From an uncultured Geobacter sp. (GTDB lineage Bacteria; Desulfobacterota; Desulfuromonadia; Geobacterales; Geobacteraceae): a stretch of DNA of 33,170 nucleotides. This document shows positions 10,201-16,753 of the stretch, piece by piece. How positions within the stretch are numbered: position 1 is the first letter of the stretch; the number at the start of each line of letters is the position of its first letter. The DNA lies in contig CAIYDQ010000038.1 of assembly GCA_903925075.1 (NCBI GenBank), positions 1 through 33,170 of the forward strand. Reading direction: 5' to 3'. A model generated the notes under the pieces. The model worked only from the letters and a program-made list of their open reading frames with translations. It made no database searches and was not told the origin of the DNA. The position numbers were made by a program, and so were the translations under genes.

Positions 10201-11362
10201 CGGCAGCGGAACAACCAGCCGCACCGTCACCATCAGCAACATCAGCGGAGACGGCACCCTCGGCATTACCGTTGCCGCGGGAACCGCCACGGCCGCCAGC
10301 GGCGCCATAAGCGCCACCTCGTCAGGCGCCAGCGCAACCTGCACGGTGGACAGCACCGCGCCAACCCTGACGGTAACCGCCCTGGGAGACGGCACGATCA
10401 CCAGCAACAACACTCTCACCGTCACCGGCGCCGCCAGCGATGCCAACGGCATCCAGGACCTGACGGTGAACGGCGCCACCGTTATCCCGGATGCGGTCAG
10501 CGGCGCATTCAACACCGCCGTGACCCTCGCCCCCGGCGCCAACACCATCACCGTGACGGCAACCGATTCAACCGGAAACCAGACGACCGACAGCAGAAGC
10601 ATCGTCTACGACCATCTGGCGCCGACCATCACCTTCAGCGCTCCGACACCCGCCGGAGGAAGCTACACCGGCCAGCAGGCCGTCACCTTCACCGGCACGA
10701 TCAGCGAGCCCGGCACGGTGCAAATCCGGGTAGGGAGCGGGGCGTTCCAGGCGGCGATCATGGGTAACGGCGGCACCAGCTTTACCTATCAGGCCGTTCT
10801 CGCACTGGGTCAGAACACCATAGAAGTCATGGCTACGGACCTCGTGAACGACGGCAGCAAAAACAGCTCCACGGAGTCGCGTACCATCACCTTCGACAAC
10901 ATCGCCCCGGCGCTGGCCATTACCGATCCGTCCGGCGACATGACCACCGCCGTGAGCGGATACCTGCTGAGCGGGACGGTGTCCGATCAGTACTCGGGCA
11001 CGCCATCCGTCGATCTCAAGATAGACGGCGCATCCGTGTCGCCGTCGCCCGGCGTCGTCAACGGCGCTTTCCAGCAGCTCCTGACGCTTACGACCGGCAA
11101 GACCTACTCGGTCACCGTCACGGCCACCGATGCAGCCGGCAACAGCTCCACGGTGCAACGCAACATCGTCTACCGGCCGCCCACCGTTGCCGACTCCCTG
11201 CGCGCCCTGCAGATCGCGGTCGGGCTGGTGGCGCAAACCCCGGCCGACAGCGTGCTGGACGTCGGACCGATGGTGGACGGCAAGCCGCACGCGGACGGCG
11301 TGATCGACGTCAGCGATGCGATTACCCTGCTCCGCAGGGTCGTGGGACTGGTGAGTTGGTGA
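4235..11362 (+). CDS. Giant multidomain surface protein ending in a dockerin-like module
   Basis: 2375 aa, secreted (signal peptide about 1-36). In order: DUF1566 (about 36-212), an ASH/choice-of-anchor-D-like domain (217-327), InlB/Listeria-Bacteroides beta repeats (409-557), about five T5SS/PEP-CTERM-type repeats (VTVDGTGSQW..LTIKNGG, 562-909), FN3 domains (about 1095-1280), more Listeria-type repeats, a roughly 240-aa domain shared with the protein at 14367 (1507-1749), two FN3 domains (1751-1936), bacterial Ig-like repeats, and a dockerin-like tail (about 2316-2375). The tail keeps the second element (DGVIDVSDAITLLRRVVGL), but the first calcium loop has lost its DxDxDG residues. AAGGAGG at 4221-4227 fixes the start; an upstream in-frame ATG at 4151 has no such site. 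It probably docks on a cohesin-like lipoprotein of this operon. Confidence 0.85.
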   Translation: MLKYMFKAVLVLTMLLGGYGPPVCVFGQSGAEAHAATIQLPKTGQTTCYNSSNAVASCAGTGDDGDKLKGVAWSSARLVNQGNGTVRDDFTGLVWLSKADCIGAKTWGNWPAAVNALVSGNGACSLTDGSAAGAWRLPNRNELLSLADYQQSSATWLNSNGFSGFQGTSTFWTSDSGLSDQKYTVNVGYGPSTLNAITPATTAYYVLPVRNLSATIGVVPASNDFGSIAINDSSASQTFTLSNSGLDPLAVSSIALSGGDSALFTLNRGDGTGGSCGATPAIAPAGSCTVSVTFTPDAAGAKATALAIASNDPSTPAKSVTLTGTGALPTFTISTPVTGNGSISCTPSAAVYQGGSTTCTATPAVGYYLASVTVDGTPVPAAANTTAYSQPFNNVVSAHSMTAAFKANYTVSYDGNGNNGGTAPADAACYPPGATVTVPGNTGTLAKIGYTFAGWNSVADGSGTNYPATATFAMGSGNVTLYAKWTVNSYAVTFNGNGGSAVGSQSVLYNGTATAPADPAKTGYAFVGWYSDSALTSPFVFATAITADTTLYAKWRILTLLTHGGDISPATDPATWTGGTDGTTAYIGYNTGDGSLGLYGGSTLSTNTGYLGYAAGKTGSVTVDGTGSQWTNSIGNLTLGNYGAGILTIKNGGTVSVPGTPDKPAFIYLGNYSGSSGAITVDGAGSKLTGYLTVGSSSNRGYTYSNSTGTLSITNGGYVSGGVDVHNTSAVTVDGTNSRLEGTGYNTVNNGSLTITNGGYVGNAFRGIVGRLGYGTATAIVDGAGSKWINGDSLSVADSVSTTTGLLYITNGGYVSNTNGYVCTGALKGSVAVAGAGSQWVNSDLLTIGFFSGDTGIVTIGNGGAVSAPAVTIGSVNAVLSSDVRATLNVGGGAGTLTNTGGTVRMVAGAGVANGAYTPINAGTWTNTGTIQVLGGAYDATAHTVTVSSAATTGAGAAATFDLAQTQRVLVSDPGSGQSVGAAFHAATTATSLTFGATPISGAELTALQGVISKPVFGGWDFAASGYSSGDPVYLSLFVGPGHSLPDLTVWRYDGATATWSKYAADDLVYDGTYAGFTVTRLGSYAISAGVTGAGVPTGLTAVPGNGQVTLTFSPPASDGGSAVTGYSVSNYPVGGVDGAAGTLSLNHTITGLSNAENYTFTLTATSAAGPGVPVKISAVPFTTPDAPTEVTAVGGNAKATVSFANMASPSDGGSSIIYYTVTSNPAGGVDSNAGSFGTTHTITGLTNGQAYTFTVTATNAAGAGPASAASNSVTPLAPPTYTVSYLGNGSSGGGAPTDSGSYLAGATVAVSGPGALTRTGYSFAGWNSASDGSGTGYAAGASFALSGSVTLYAQWTANVYSVTFNSNGGSAVTAQNVAYGGSAGQPGAPTKTGNAFVGWYADSGLTTPFNFSGAITANTSVYAKWQPLAYTLNFAAGSNGTVSGALSQTVNYGASTSTVTAAAASGYHFLNWSGTAGFSSTANPLIVGNVAASQTITANFADASQPMSLNIFSDNQAYVVSGTLGNSSNGGTDYANASFYSKGAMMISAYLDDPAVGKTARSMESIFSFNTAADLTGTAGTYAPAGTGQDVIGMDIATAFNNQYGAGKWAITSASVTLASNWYTEGVQPNNADFNKVASGAFALKVLGNDPVISATTTWNTLQAFLPTTTATSVGTFQWNAVQADPATNNTGTEPTVTYNLTLNDNVVAKLISGKLTIYGVAADDKVGYVFNTKNRIAPQLTVTAEALVAPGAPSGATAAPGDARATVAFAAPTATGNTPITGYTVVSNPAGGVDSSAGSTGLSHLVTGLSNGVVYTFTVFASNAGGSGAASAPSNGVTPLAPITVPGAPTVVTAAAGNGRATVSFTAPTSTGGSAVTGYTATSSPDNITASGTTSPITVTGLTNGTAYTFTVTAGNAAGSGASSTASNSVTPWSLTPAIGVPSATKVKSGATVSYVVSYSGADSVTLATGNVTLNRSGTANGQISVGGSGTTSRTVTISNISGDGTLGITVAAGTATAASGAISATSSGASATCTVDSTAPTLTVTALGDGTITSNNTLTVTGAASDANGIQDLTVNGATVIPDAVSGAFNTAVTLAPGANTITVTATDSTGNQTTDSRSIVYDHLAPTITFSAPTPAGGSYTGQQAVTFTGTISEPGTVQIRVGSGAFQAAIMGNGGTSFTYQAVLALGQNTIEVMATDLVNDGSKNSSTESRTITFDNIAPALAITDPSGDMTTAVSGYLLSGTVSDQYSGTPSVDLKIDGASVSPSPGVVNGAFQQLLTLTTGKTYSVTVTATDAAGNSSTVQRNIVYRPPTVADSLRALQIAVGLVAQTPADSVLDVGPMVDGKPHADGVIDVSDAITLLRRVVGLVSW
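7915..7922 (+). repeat. G8 homopolymer inside the giant surface gene
   Basis: Eight consecutive G in an FN3-coding segment (SNPAGGVDSN), with a G7 at 5293-5299 in the same gene. Slippage would shift the frame and remove the dockerin tail. Whether the tract varies cannot be seen from one sequence. Confidence 0.4.
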
Positions 11363-11417
11363 CCCGGGGAACCAACGGCAAAAACAGCGGACAGCGTCGT
11401 AGGAGATAGAGGACTTG

Positions 11418-13301
11418 ATGGAGCCATCGCGCCAAATCATGTGGAACATCGGTAACCATGGCTTCCTCAAGGCGGCGACCGCACTCGCGGTCGCCTCCCT
11501 TGCGGTGGGCCTTGCCGTGAGGATCGCGGCTTGGCGGCGCGGCACCAAGGGGGCCGCTGCGGGAAACCGGCGCGCCCGGCTGGTCGCCGCGCTCAGCGCC
11601 ATCGCGACCCACGAGGGGATGATCCGGGGACGGATGTACCTGGTAATGCACCGTTGCGTTTTTTACGGTACGTTGCTCCTTATTTTCGGGAGCGTCATGG
11701 TGGCCCTGGAGATGCATCTCGGACTCAAGCTCCTCCGGGGAGCGACCTACCTTGCGTTCAAACTGACGCTCGATGTTGCGGGTGTCGCCGTCCTGGTCGG
11801 CGCCGGACTGGCGGCCTGGAAACGGTACGTTGTCAGGCCGGGCAGACTGGAAAGCAGCGCCGGTGACGCCTTTTTGCTTGTGATGCTCACTGTGGCGGTT
11901 TTGAGCGGCTTCCTGGTGCAGGGGTTGCGGCTCATCGCCACCTCGGACCCATGGGCGGCGTGGTCGCCGGTCGGCAATGCCATCGCCTGGTTGCTGGGCA
12001 AAACCGTCGGTTCGCAAAGGGCCACGGCCTTTCATGCAGAGCTCTGGTACGGCCATGTGGCGCTCGCTTTCACCCTGATCGCGCTTTTCCCTTGGAGCAA
12101 ACTGCTGCACTTGTTGGCGGTGCCGCTGAATCTCTACCTGTCGGTTCCATGGGCTGAACGGGCCTCTCTTTCCGCTCCACCCGACGGGTCAACCGCGGCG
12201 ACCGGCACCATCGCCGACTGCTCCAGGAAACAGCTCGTGGAGGCGGACGCCTGCGTAACGTGCGGCAGGTGCAAAAAACTCTGCTCCATTTACCAGGGGG
12301 GGATACCGTTTGCCCCCATCACCATGATGAAAAACATGAGGAGCCTCACGCGTCGGGGAAACCGGCGCGCCCCTCTCAGGGGTGTGGTCGTCTCCGAAGC
12401 CGCTCTCTGGTCCTGCACCGGCTGTCGTTCCTGCGAGGATCGCTGCCCGATGGGCGGAGAGCATGCGGCCCGGATCGTGGATATCAGACGAGGCGCCATC
12501 GGCATGGGGGAAGCGCCGCAGGCGGTTGTCGCGCGTTTCACCGAAAACGAAACCGCCCTACTTTACGCCGAAAAACGGCGAACCGTGCCTGACCGGAATG
12601 CGGACGTCTACCTCTGGCCCGGTTGCCGGGACGCCGAAACGGGGGAGGACGCCGTGCTTTCGGCTCTGCTCACGCTGCTTGACAGGGCGGGGCTGGCCGC
12701 TTCGGTCCTGGAGCCTCCGGCATGCTGCGGCGGTACGATCCGCCGTCTCGGCAACGAGTCCCTTTTTCGGCGGGACGCCGTGGCAAATCTCGGCTATCTG
12801 AACGCCATCGAAGGGAAGACGATCGTCACCCCGTGCCCCCACTGCTTCAATACCCTGAAAAACGAGTATCCGCGGTTCGGGGGGAACTTCAGGGTGATGC
12901 ATCACTCCGAGTACCTTGCCGGACTGGTGGCGGCGGGAAAACTCGGTGCGGCAAAGGACTTTTCCCTTACTGCCACCTACCATGACCCCTGTTTTTTGGG
13001 GAGGTACAACGACGAGTTCTCCGCGCCCAGAAAACTCATCGGCTCGGCGCAGGGCATCTCGCTGCTCGAAATGAAACATAACCGCCGGAAAAGCTTCTGC
13101 TGCGGCTCCGGAGGCGGGACGGTCACCGAGGTAACCGCACTGCCCAACGGCCGTGAACGGCTGCGCCAGGCGGTCAAGGAGGGGGCGGAGGCGGTGATTA
13201 CCGGCTGCCCTTACTGCCGGGACAACCTGGCCAAAGCGGCGCTGGAGGAGTGTCCGGAAAAGCCGCTGCCGATTTTGGATATCGTCGAACTACTGATTTA
13301 G
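11418..13301 (+). CDS. Membrane-bound HdrD/GlpC-type Fe-S oxidoreductase
   Basis: 627 aa. The N-terminal 250 residues hold about five or six membrane helices with His residues placed as in NarI-like cytochrome b subunits (THEGMIRGRMYLVMHRC, FHAELWYGHVALAF). Two 4Fe-4S sets follow, CVTCGRCKKLC (Cys279, 282, 285, 289) and CTGCRSCEDRC (Cys333, 336, 339, 343). Two CCG domains come next, with PACCGG (436-437)..CPHC (473-476) and HDPCFLGRYN..FCCGSGGG..CPYC. The family passes electrons between membrane quinols and cytoplasmic partners. In this operon it may reduce an imported metal complex or a cofactor, but the sequence does not say which. The ATG at 11418 is preferred over the TTG at 11415. The PBP gene follows after 9 nt. 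Confidence 0.85.
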   Translation: MEPSRQIMWNIGNHGFLKAATALAVASLAVGLAVRIAAWRRGTKGAAAGNRRARLVAALSAIATHEGMIRGRMYLVMHRCVFYGTLLLIFGSVMVALEMHLGLKLLRGATYLAFKLTLDVAGVAVLVGAGLAAWKRYVVRPGRLESSAGDAFLLVMLTVAVLSGFLVQGLRLIATSDPWAAWSPVGNAIAWLLGKTVGSQRATAFHAELWYGHVALAFTLIALFPWSKLLHLLAVPLNLYLSVPWAERASLSAPPDGSTAATGTIADCSRKQLVEADACVTCGRCKKLCSIYQGGIPFAPITMMKNMRSLTRRGNRRAPLRGVVVSEAALWSCTGCRSCEDRCPMGGEHAARIVDIRRGAIGMGEAPQAVVARFTENETALLYAEKRRTVPDRNADVYLWPGCRDAETGEDAVLSALLTLLDRAGLAASVLEPPACCGGTIRRLGNESLFRRDAVANLGYLNAIEGKTIVTPCPHCFNTLKNEYPRFGGNFRVMHHSEYLAGLVAAGKLGAAKDFSLTATYHDPCFLGRYNDEFSAPRKLIGSAQGISLLEMKHNRRKSFCCGSGGGTVTEVTALPNGRERLRQAVKEGAEAVITGCPYCRDNLAKAALEECPEKPLPILDIVELLI

Positions 13302-13310
13302 GAGAAATGC

Positions 13311-14339
13311 ATGAAACATCTGGCCGTTGGTTTGTTCCTGGTAGTTGCATCGTTGCTGACCCGCGCCGAAGCGGCACAGGTCAGCGACATGTACGGGCGT
13401 AGCGTTTCGCTTCCCGCTCGCATCGGCAAGGTGATGGGAGCGTCCCCGCCCGTTACCTACCTGCTGTACTCGATCGATCCCTCGCTGCTGGCGGGGCTGA
13501 ATCTCCCCCCGGACGAAAAATTGCAGAAGGTGCTGCGTGCCGAGACCTTGAAACTCCCGGTGATCGGCGGTTTCGGCGGAGGCCAGGGACGAAACTTCAA
13601 CCCGGAATTCCTCATGGCGGTCAAGCCGGACCTGGTGATCGCCTGGCCTCCCCGCTCCGGAGCCCTGAACCCGCGGGTGGAGCAGATACTGGCCTCGGCG
13701 GGGATTCCGAGCGCATACCTGAAGCTGGACAAGATGTCCGATTATCCGGCCGCCTACGAATTCCTGGGCGCCCTGCTTGGTCGGGAGGAACGGGGAAAAA
13801 AACTGGCGGCCTATTTCAGGGGCGAATTGAAGAAGCTCGGGACGTTTTCCTCCCGGATTCCCGAAAACAAGCGGGTCACGGTCTACTTCGCCGAGGAGGC
13901 GGACGGGCTGACCACCGTTTCGGCCAATTCGGTGCATGGGGAGGCGGTCGCCCTGGCCGGAGGGAGGAACGTCTACCGCAAGGAGTCGGACAACCGGCAA
14001 GGGAAGGACAAGATCTCCATCGAGCAGGTCATCGCCTACAATCCCGAGGTGATCGTTGCCCAGGACGACTCGTTCGTGAACGGCATCTACAAGGACCCCC
14101 GCTGGGCCGGGGTCAGGGCGGTCCGCAACCACAGGGTCTACCTGATCCCGGATACCCCTTTCGACTGGATGGACAGGCCTCCGTCATTTCTGCGGCTCAT
14201 GGGGGCCAAGTGGCTGGCTGGCGTCCTCTACCCCCGGTCCGCAAAGGTCGATATCGCCGCCGAGATCAGGACGTTTTACCAGCTCTTCTTCGGGGTGAAT
14301 CCCAGCGACCGGGAGATCGGCGCAATTCTCAACAAGTAG
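13311..14339 (+). CDS. Periplasmic substrate-binding protein of the FecCD-type importer
   Basis: 342 aa, COG0614-like (FepB/BtuF/MolA fold family). A cleavable signal peptide ends near AEA (residue 22). There is no lipobox, so it is a soluble periplasmic protein. Typical family features are MYGRSVSLPARIGKVMG at the start of the first lobe, PDLVIAWPPRSG for the binding-site edge, a long backbone helix, ISIEQVIAYNPEVIVAQDD and a final segment rich in aromatic residues. It should capture the cargo and deliver it to the permease and ATPase at 364-2165, from which it is separated by about 11 kb of inserted surface and redox genes. GGAG at 13301-13304 supports the start. The ligand is unknown; MolA-like oxyanion binding, siderophore and corrinoid are all possible. 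Confidence 0.85.
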   Translation: MKHLAVGLFLVVASLLTRAEAAQVSDMYGRSVSLPARIGKVMGASPPVTYLLYSIDPSLLAGLNLPPDEKLQKVLRAETLKLPVIGGFGGGQGRNFNPEFLMAVKPDLVIAWPPRSGALNPRVEQILASAGIPSAYLKLDKMSDYPAAYEFLGALLGREERGKKLAAYFRGELKKLGTFSSRIPENKRVTVYFAEEADGLTTVSANSVHGEAVALAGGRNVYRKESDNRQGKDKISIEQVIAYNPEVIVAQDDSFVNGIYKDPRWAGVRAVRNHRVYLIPDTPFDWMDRPPSFLRLMGAKWLAGVLYPRSAKVDIAAEIRTFYQLFFGVNPSDREIGAILNK

Positions 14340-14366
14340 CGGACGAAGCGCACAAGGGCTTGAAAG

Positions 14367-16184
14367 ATGACCATGAAATCAGTTCCCCTGTCGGCACGCA
14401 CGGGGGTCGCCGCGTTCGCGATGCTTCTGGCGGTCTGCGTAGCTCCGGTCCGCGCCGTGACCACGCTTGGGCCTCTAGCCACGGACTACGACATTTACGT
14501 CGTGTCCGGCGCGCAAGCCAACTCCAATCAGAACGGGATACCCTATGCCGATACGACTTTCTATCCGAAGGGGGGCATGATGATTTCGGCGGCGAGGACG
14601 GACCCGCTGGCCAACGCCTATGGCTCCAGTCCACGCGCCATGGACACGGTTTTCAGTTTCAGTACGGCCAAAAACTCCGGCAACGCCAGCAACGGCCTCA
14701 CCAACGGCATCGATGTCGTCTCGGCCTTCGATGCGCAGTACGGCGCCGGCAACTGGGCCATCACCTCGGTCGGCGTCCAATTGAGCACGAATTATGCCGC
14801 AGCCGGCACGCAACCCAATAATCCCGATTTCAATACCATCGCCCCCGGATATTTCACCTTGAATCTGCTGGGGAGCAATCCGGACCTCACGACCTTGACC
14901 TGGAACAAGCTGCAATCCGTCCTCGGCGCCGCCGGCGCGTCGCCCGTGGGCACGTTTTACTGGCCGGCCACCGGCGATCTTCTCAATCAATACGTCAGCT
15001 ATCGACTGACCCCGACGGCGGAGTTGGTGAACGCCATAAAATCAGGCAAGGTGACGCTCCTGGGCCTTGCCGCGGACAACGGCGTCGGCTACCTGTTCAA
15101 CACCAACACCAAGGGCACCCCTCCCGCCCTCATGATTTCCGCCGATGCGCTTGCCCCGTCGGCCGGGCCGGTTTTGACGCTGTCCACCCTCGCCGACCAG
15201 GCGGTCACCAACAACGCGATTCTCAACGTATCCGGCGCGGTTACGGACGGCACCGGCATCCGGAGCCTGACGATCAACGGCACGGAGGTCGCCCTTAGCC
15301 CCGACGGCGGCTTCAGTCTGGCCGTGACGCTGGCAAGCGGCGCCAACACCATAACCACCGTGGCCTCGGACTCGGCCGGTCACCAGGCCACCGACACCAG
15401 GAAGATAACCCTCGACCAGACGGCGCCGGTACTGACCATCACGCAGCCGGCCGACAACAGCATCGCCAAGGCGGCCGCCGTCGAGGTCACCGGCAGCGTG
15501 GATGAGCCCCTTGCCGTGGTGCTCAGCGCCTCGGTAAACAACGGGCAGACCACCAACGCCCATATGAGCGGAAGCAATTTCGACCTGACGCTCAACCTCG
15601 TCCCCGGCATGAACACCATCGTGATCACGGCAACCGATCAGGCGGGGAACACCACCAGCGCCAAGAGGAGCATCATCGCCGACACCGCGGCCCCGACGCT
15701 GACCGTGACGGTCCCGGCGCAGGACATCAGCACGACGCAGGGAAGCATCGGCGTCAGCGGAACCGTCAGCAACGCGATCACCAGCGCGGCGGTGGTCATC
15801 GAGGCCGACGGCCGCAGCTACGCGCCGGCCCTGGCCGCCGACGGCAGTTTCAGTCAGACCATCGCACTTCCCACGGACAAGAGCTACGCCATTGTCGTCA
15901 CGGCCACCGATCAGGCCGGCAACTCGTCCACGGTACGGCGAAACATAATCAAAACCACTACTCCCTATCCGACCGGGGATATTGACGGCGACGGCAGGGT
16001 GGGCATCGGCGATGCCCTCAAGGCTCTGCGGATCGCGGTCGGACTGGAGATCGCCACCGCCGCCGATTTGCTCAGAGGCGACGTGGCCCCCATGCAAAAC
16101 GGGCTGCCGGCCCCGGACGGCGTCATTGACATCGCCGATGCGGTGACGATCCTGCGAAAGGTGGTCGGGCTCGCGAAGTGGTAG
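14367..16184 (+). CDS. Secreted dockerin-bearing protein with Ig-like repeats
   Basis: 605 aa. The signal peptide ends near VRA (about residue 30). Residues about 42-262 match the roughly 240-aa domain of the giant protein (shared stretches include QYGAGNWAITS, TQPNNPDFN, TWNKLQSVL and GLAADNGVGYLFNT). Three bacterial Ig-like repeats follow (267-531, each with TDQAGN or a similar motif). Residues about 535-605 form a dockerin-like module. Its first loop is canonical (DIDGDGRVGIGD with Asp at 1, 3, 5 and 12), and the second is split by an insert (DVAPMQNGLPAPDGVIDIAD) before AVTILRKVVGL. The next gene encodes a cohesin-like lipoprotein, the natural partner. ATG 14367 is chosen over 14373 because of its better distance from AAGGG at 14354-14358. 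Confidence 0.85.
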   Translation: MTMKSVPLSARTGVAAFAMLLAVCVAPVRAVTTLGPLATDYDIYVVSGAQANSNQNGIPYADTTFYPKGGMMISAARTDPLANAYGSSPRAMDTVFSFSTAKNSGNASNGLTNGIDVVSAFDAQYGAGNWAITSVGVQLSTNYAAAGTQPNNPDFNTIAPGYFTLNLLGSNPDLTTLTWNKLQSVLGAAGASPVGTFYWPATGDLLNQYVSYRLTPTAELVNAIKSGKVTLLGLAADNGVGYLFNTNTKGTPPALMISADALAPSAGPVLTLSTLADQAVTNNAILNVSGAVTDGTGIRSLTINGTEVALSPDGGFSLAVTLASGANTITTVASDSAGHQATDTRKITLDQTAPVLTITQPADNSIAKAAAVEVTGSVDEPLAVVLSASVNNGQTTNAHMSGSNFDLTLNLVPGMNTIVITATDQAGNTTSAKRSIIADTAAPTLTVTVPAQDISTTQGSIGVSGTVSNAITSAAVVIEADGRSYAPALAADGSFSQTIALPTDKSYAIVVTATDQAGNSSTVRRNIIKTTTPYPTGDIDGDGRVGIGDALKALRIAVGLEIATAADLLRGDVAPMQNGLPAPDGVIDIADAVTILRKVVGLAKW

Positions 16185-16235
16185 CGACGCCGCCGCGTTA
16201 GCCGCGAAATCAAGGAAAATAAGGTAGGGAAGATC

Positions 16236-16703
16236 ATGAAGCCGAGAAACCTGGCAGGTCCGATGTTGTTCCTGTTGATTTTGATCGCGTCCGGTTGCGG
16301 AGGAGGAGGCGCAGGAGCGGGAGGCGGCGCCACGGCGGTCGTCAGGCTGGCCACCTCCGGGACCTTGCCGGCCGGCGCCGCGATAGGCGGGATTTCCGCC
16401 CGGGTGCTGGCGACCCCTTCGACCGGGCTTGCCATTGCCGCCGACGCCGTCGCGGTAACGGGCTCCGGCGCAGGCTCCACCCTGATAGCGAACGTCAACG
16501 ACGCGGCCGATGTCTCCCTGGGCCTGGTCAACGCCGACGGGATTCAGGCCGGAGAGTTCTGCACGCTGCAGTACCGGGCCGCGGCCGGCGCCGTCCCGAG
16601 CGCCGGCGTCTTCGGCATCGCCGCCGGCGCGGAAATCGTCGACCTCACCGGCGCGGCGATCCCCGGCCTCGCCGTGGTCGTGCAGAGCGTCAAGATTCAA
16701 TAA
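16236..16703 (+). CDS. Small lipoprotein made of one cohesin-like domain
   Basis: 155 aa. The signal peptide ends in lipobox IASGC (Cys21), then a Gly-rich linker. The rest (about 29-155) is a single beta-rich domain with cohesin-like order: AVVRLATSGTLP, IGGISARVL, a long middle, DVSLGLVNADGIQAGEFCTLQYRA and IPGLAVVVQSVKI. It resembles the C-terminal domain of the lipoprotein at 2255. It lies 51 nt after the dockerin protein and 50 nt before the TonB receptor, so it could hold the dockerin protein on the outer membrane next to the receptor. AAGGTAGGGA at 16221-16230 marks the start. Confidence is high for a lipoprotein and moderate for a cohesin fold. Confidence 0.78.
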   Translation: MKPRNLAGPMLFLLILIASGCGGGGAGAGGGATAVVRLATSGTLPAGAAIGGISARVLATPSTGLAIAADAVAVTGSGAGSTLIANVNDAADVSLGLVNADGIQAGEFCTLQYRAAAGAVPSAGVFGIAAGAEIVDLTGAAIPGLAVVVQSVKIQ

Positions 16704-16753
16704 CGACGATTCCGCAAAAGCAGCAAACGCGACACCAGGCAATTGGAGCTTCG

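Noticed and set aside
9100-10767. 555-codon + strand ORF inside the giant gene
   Set aside because: Out-of-frame shadow rich in Arg, His and Gln; the main frame carries recognisable FN3 and Ig-like domains.
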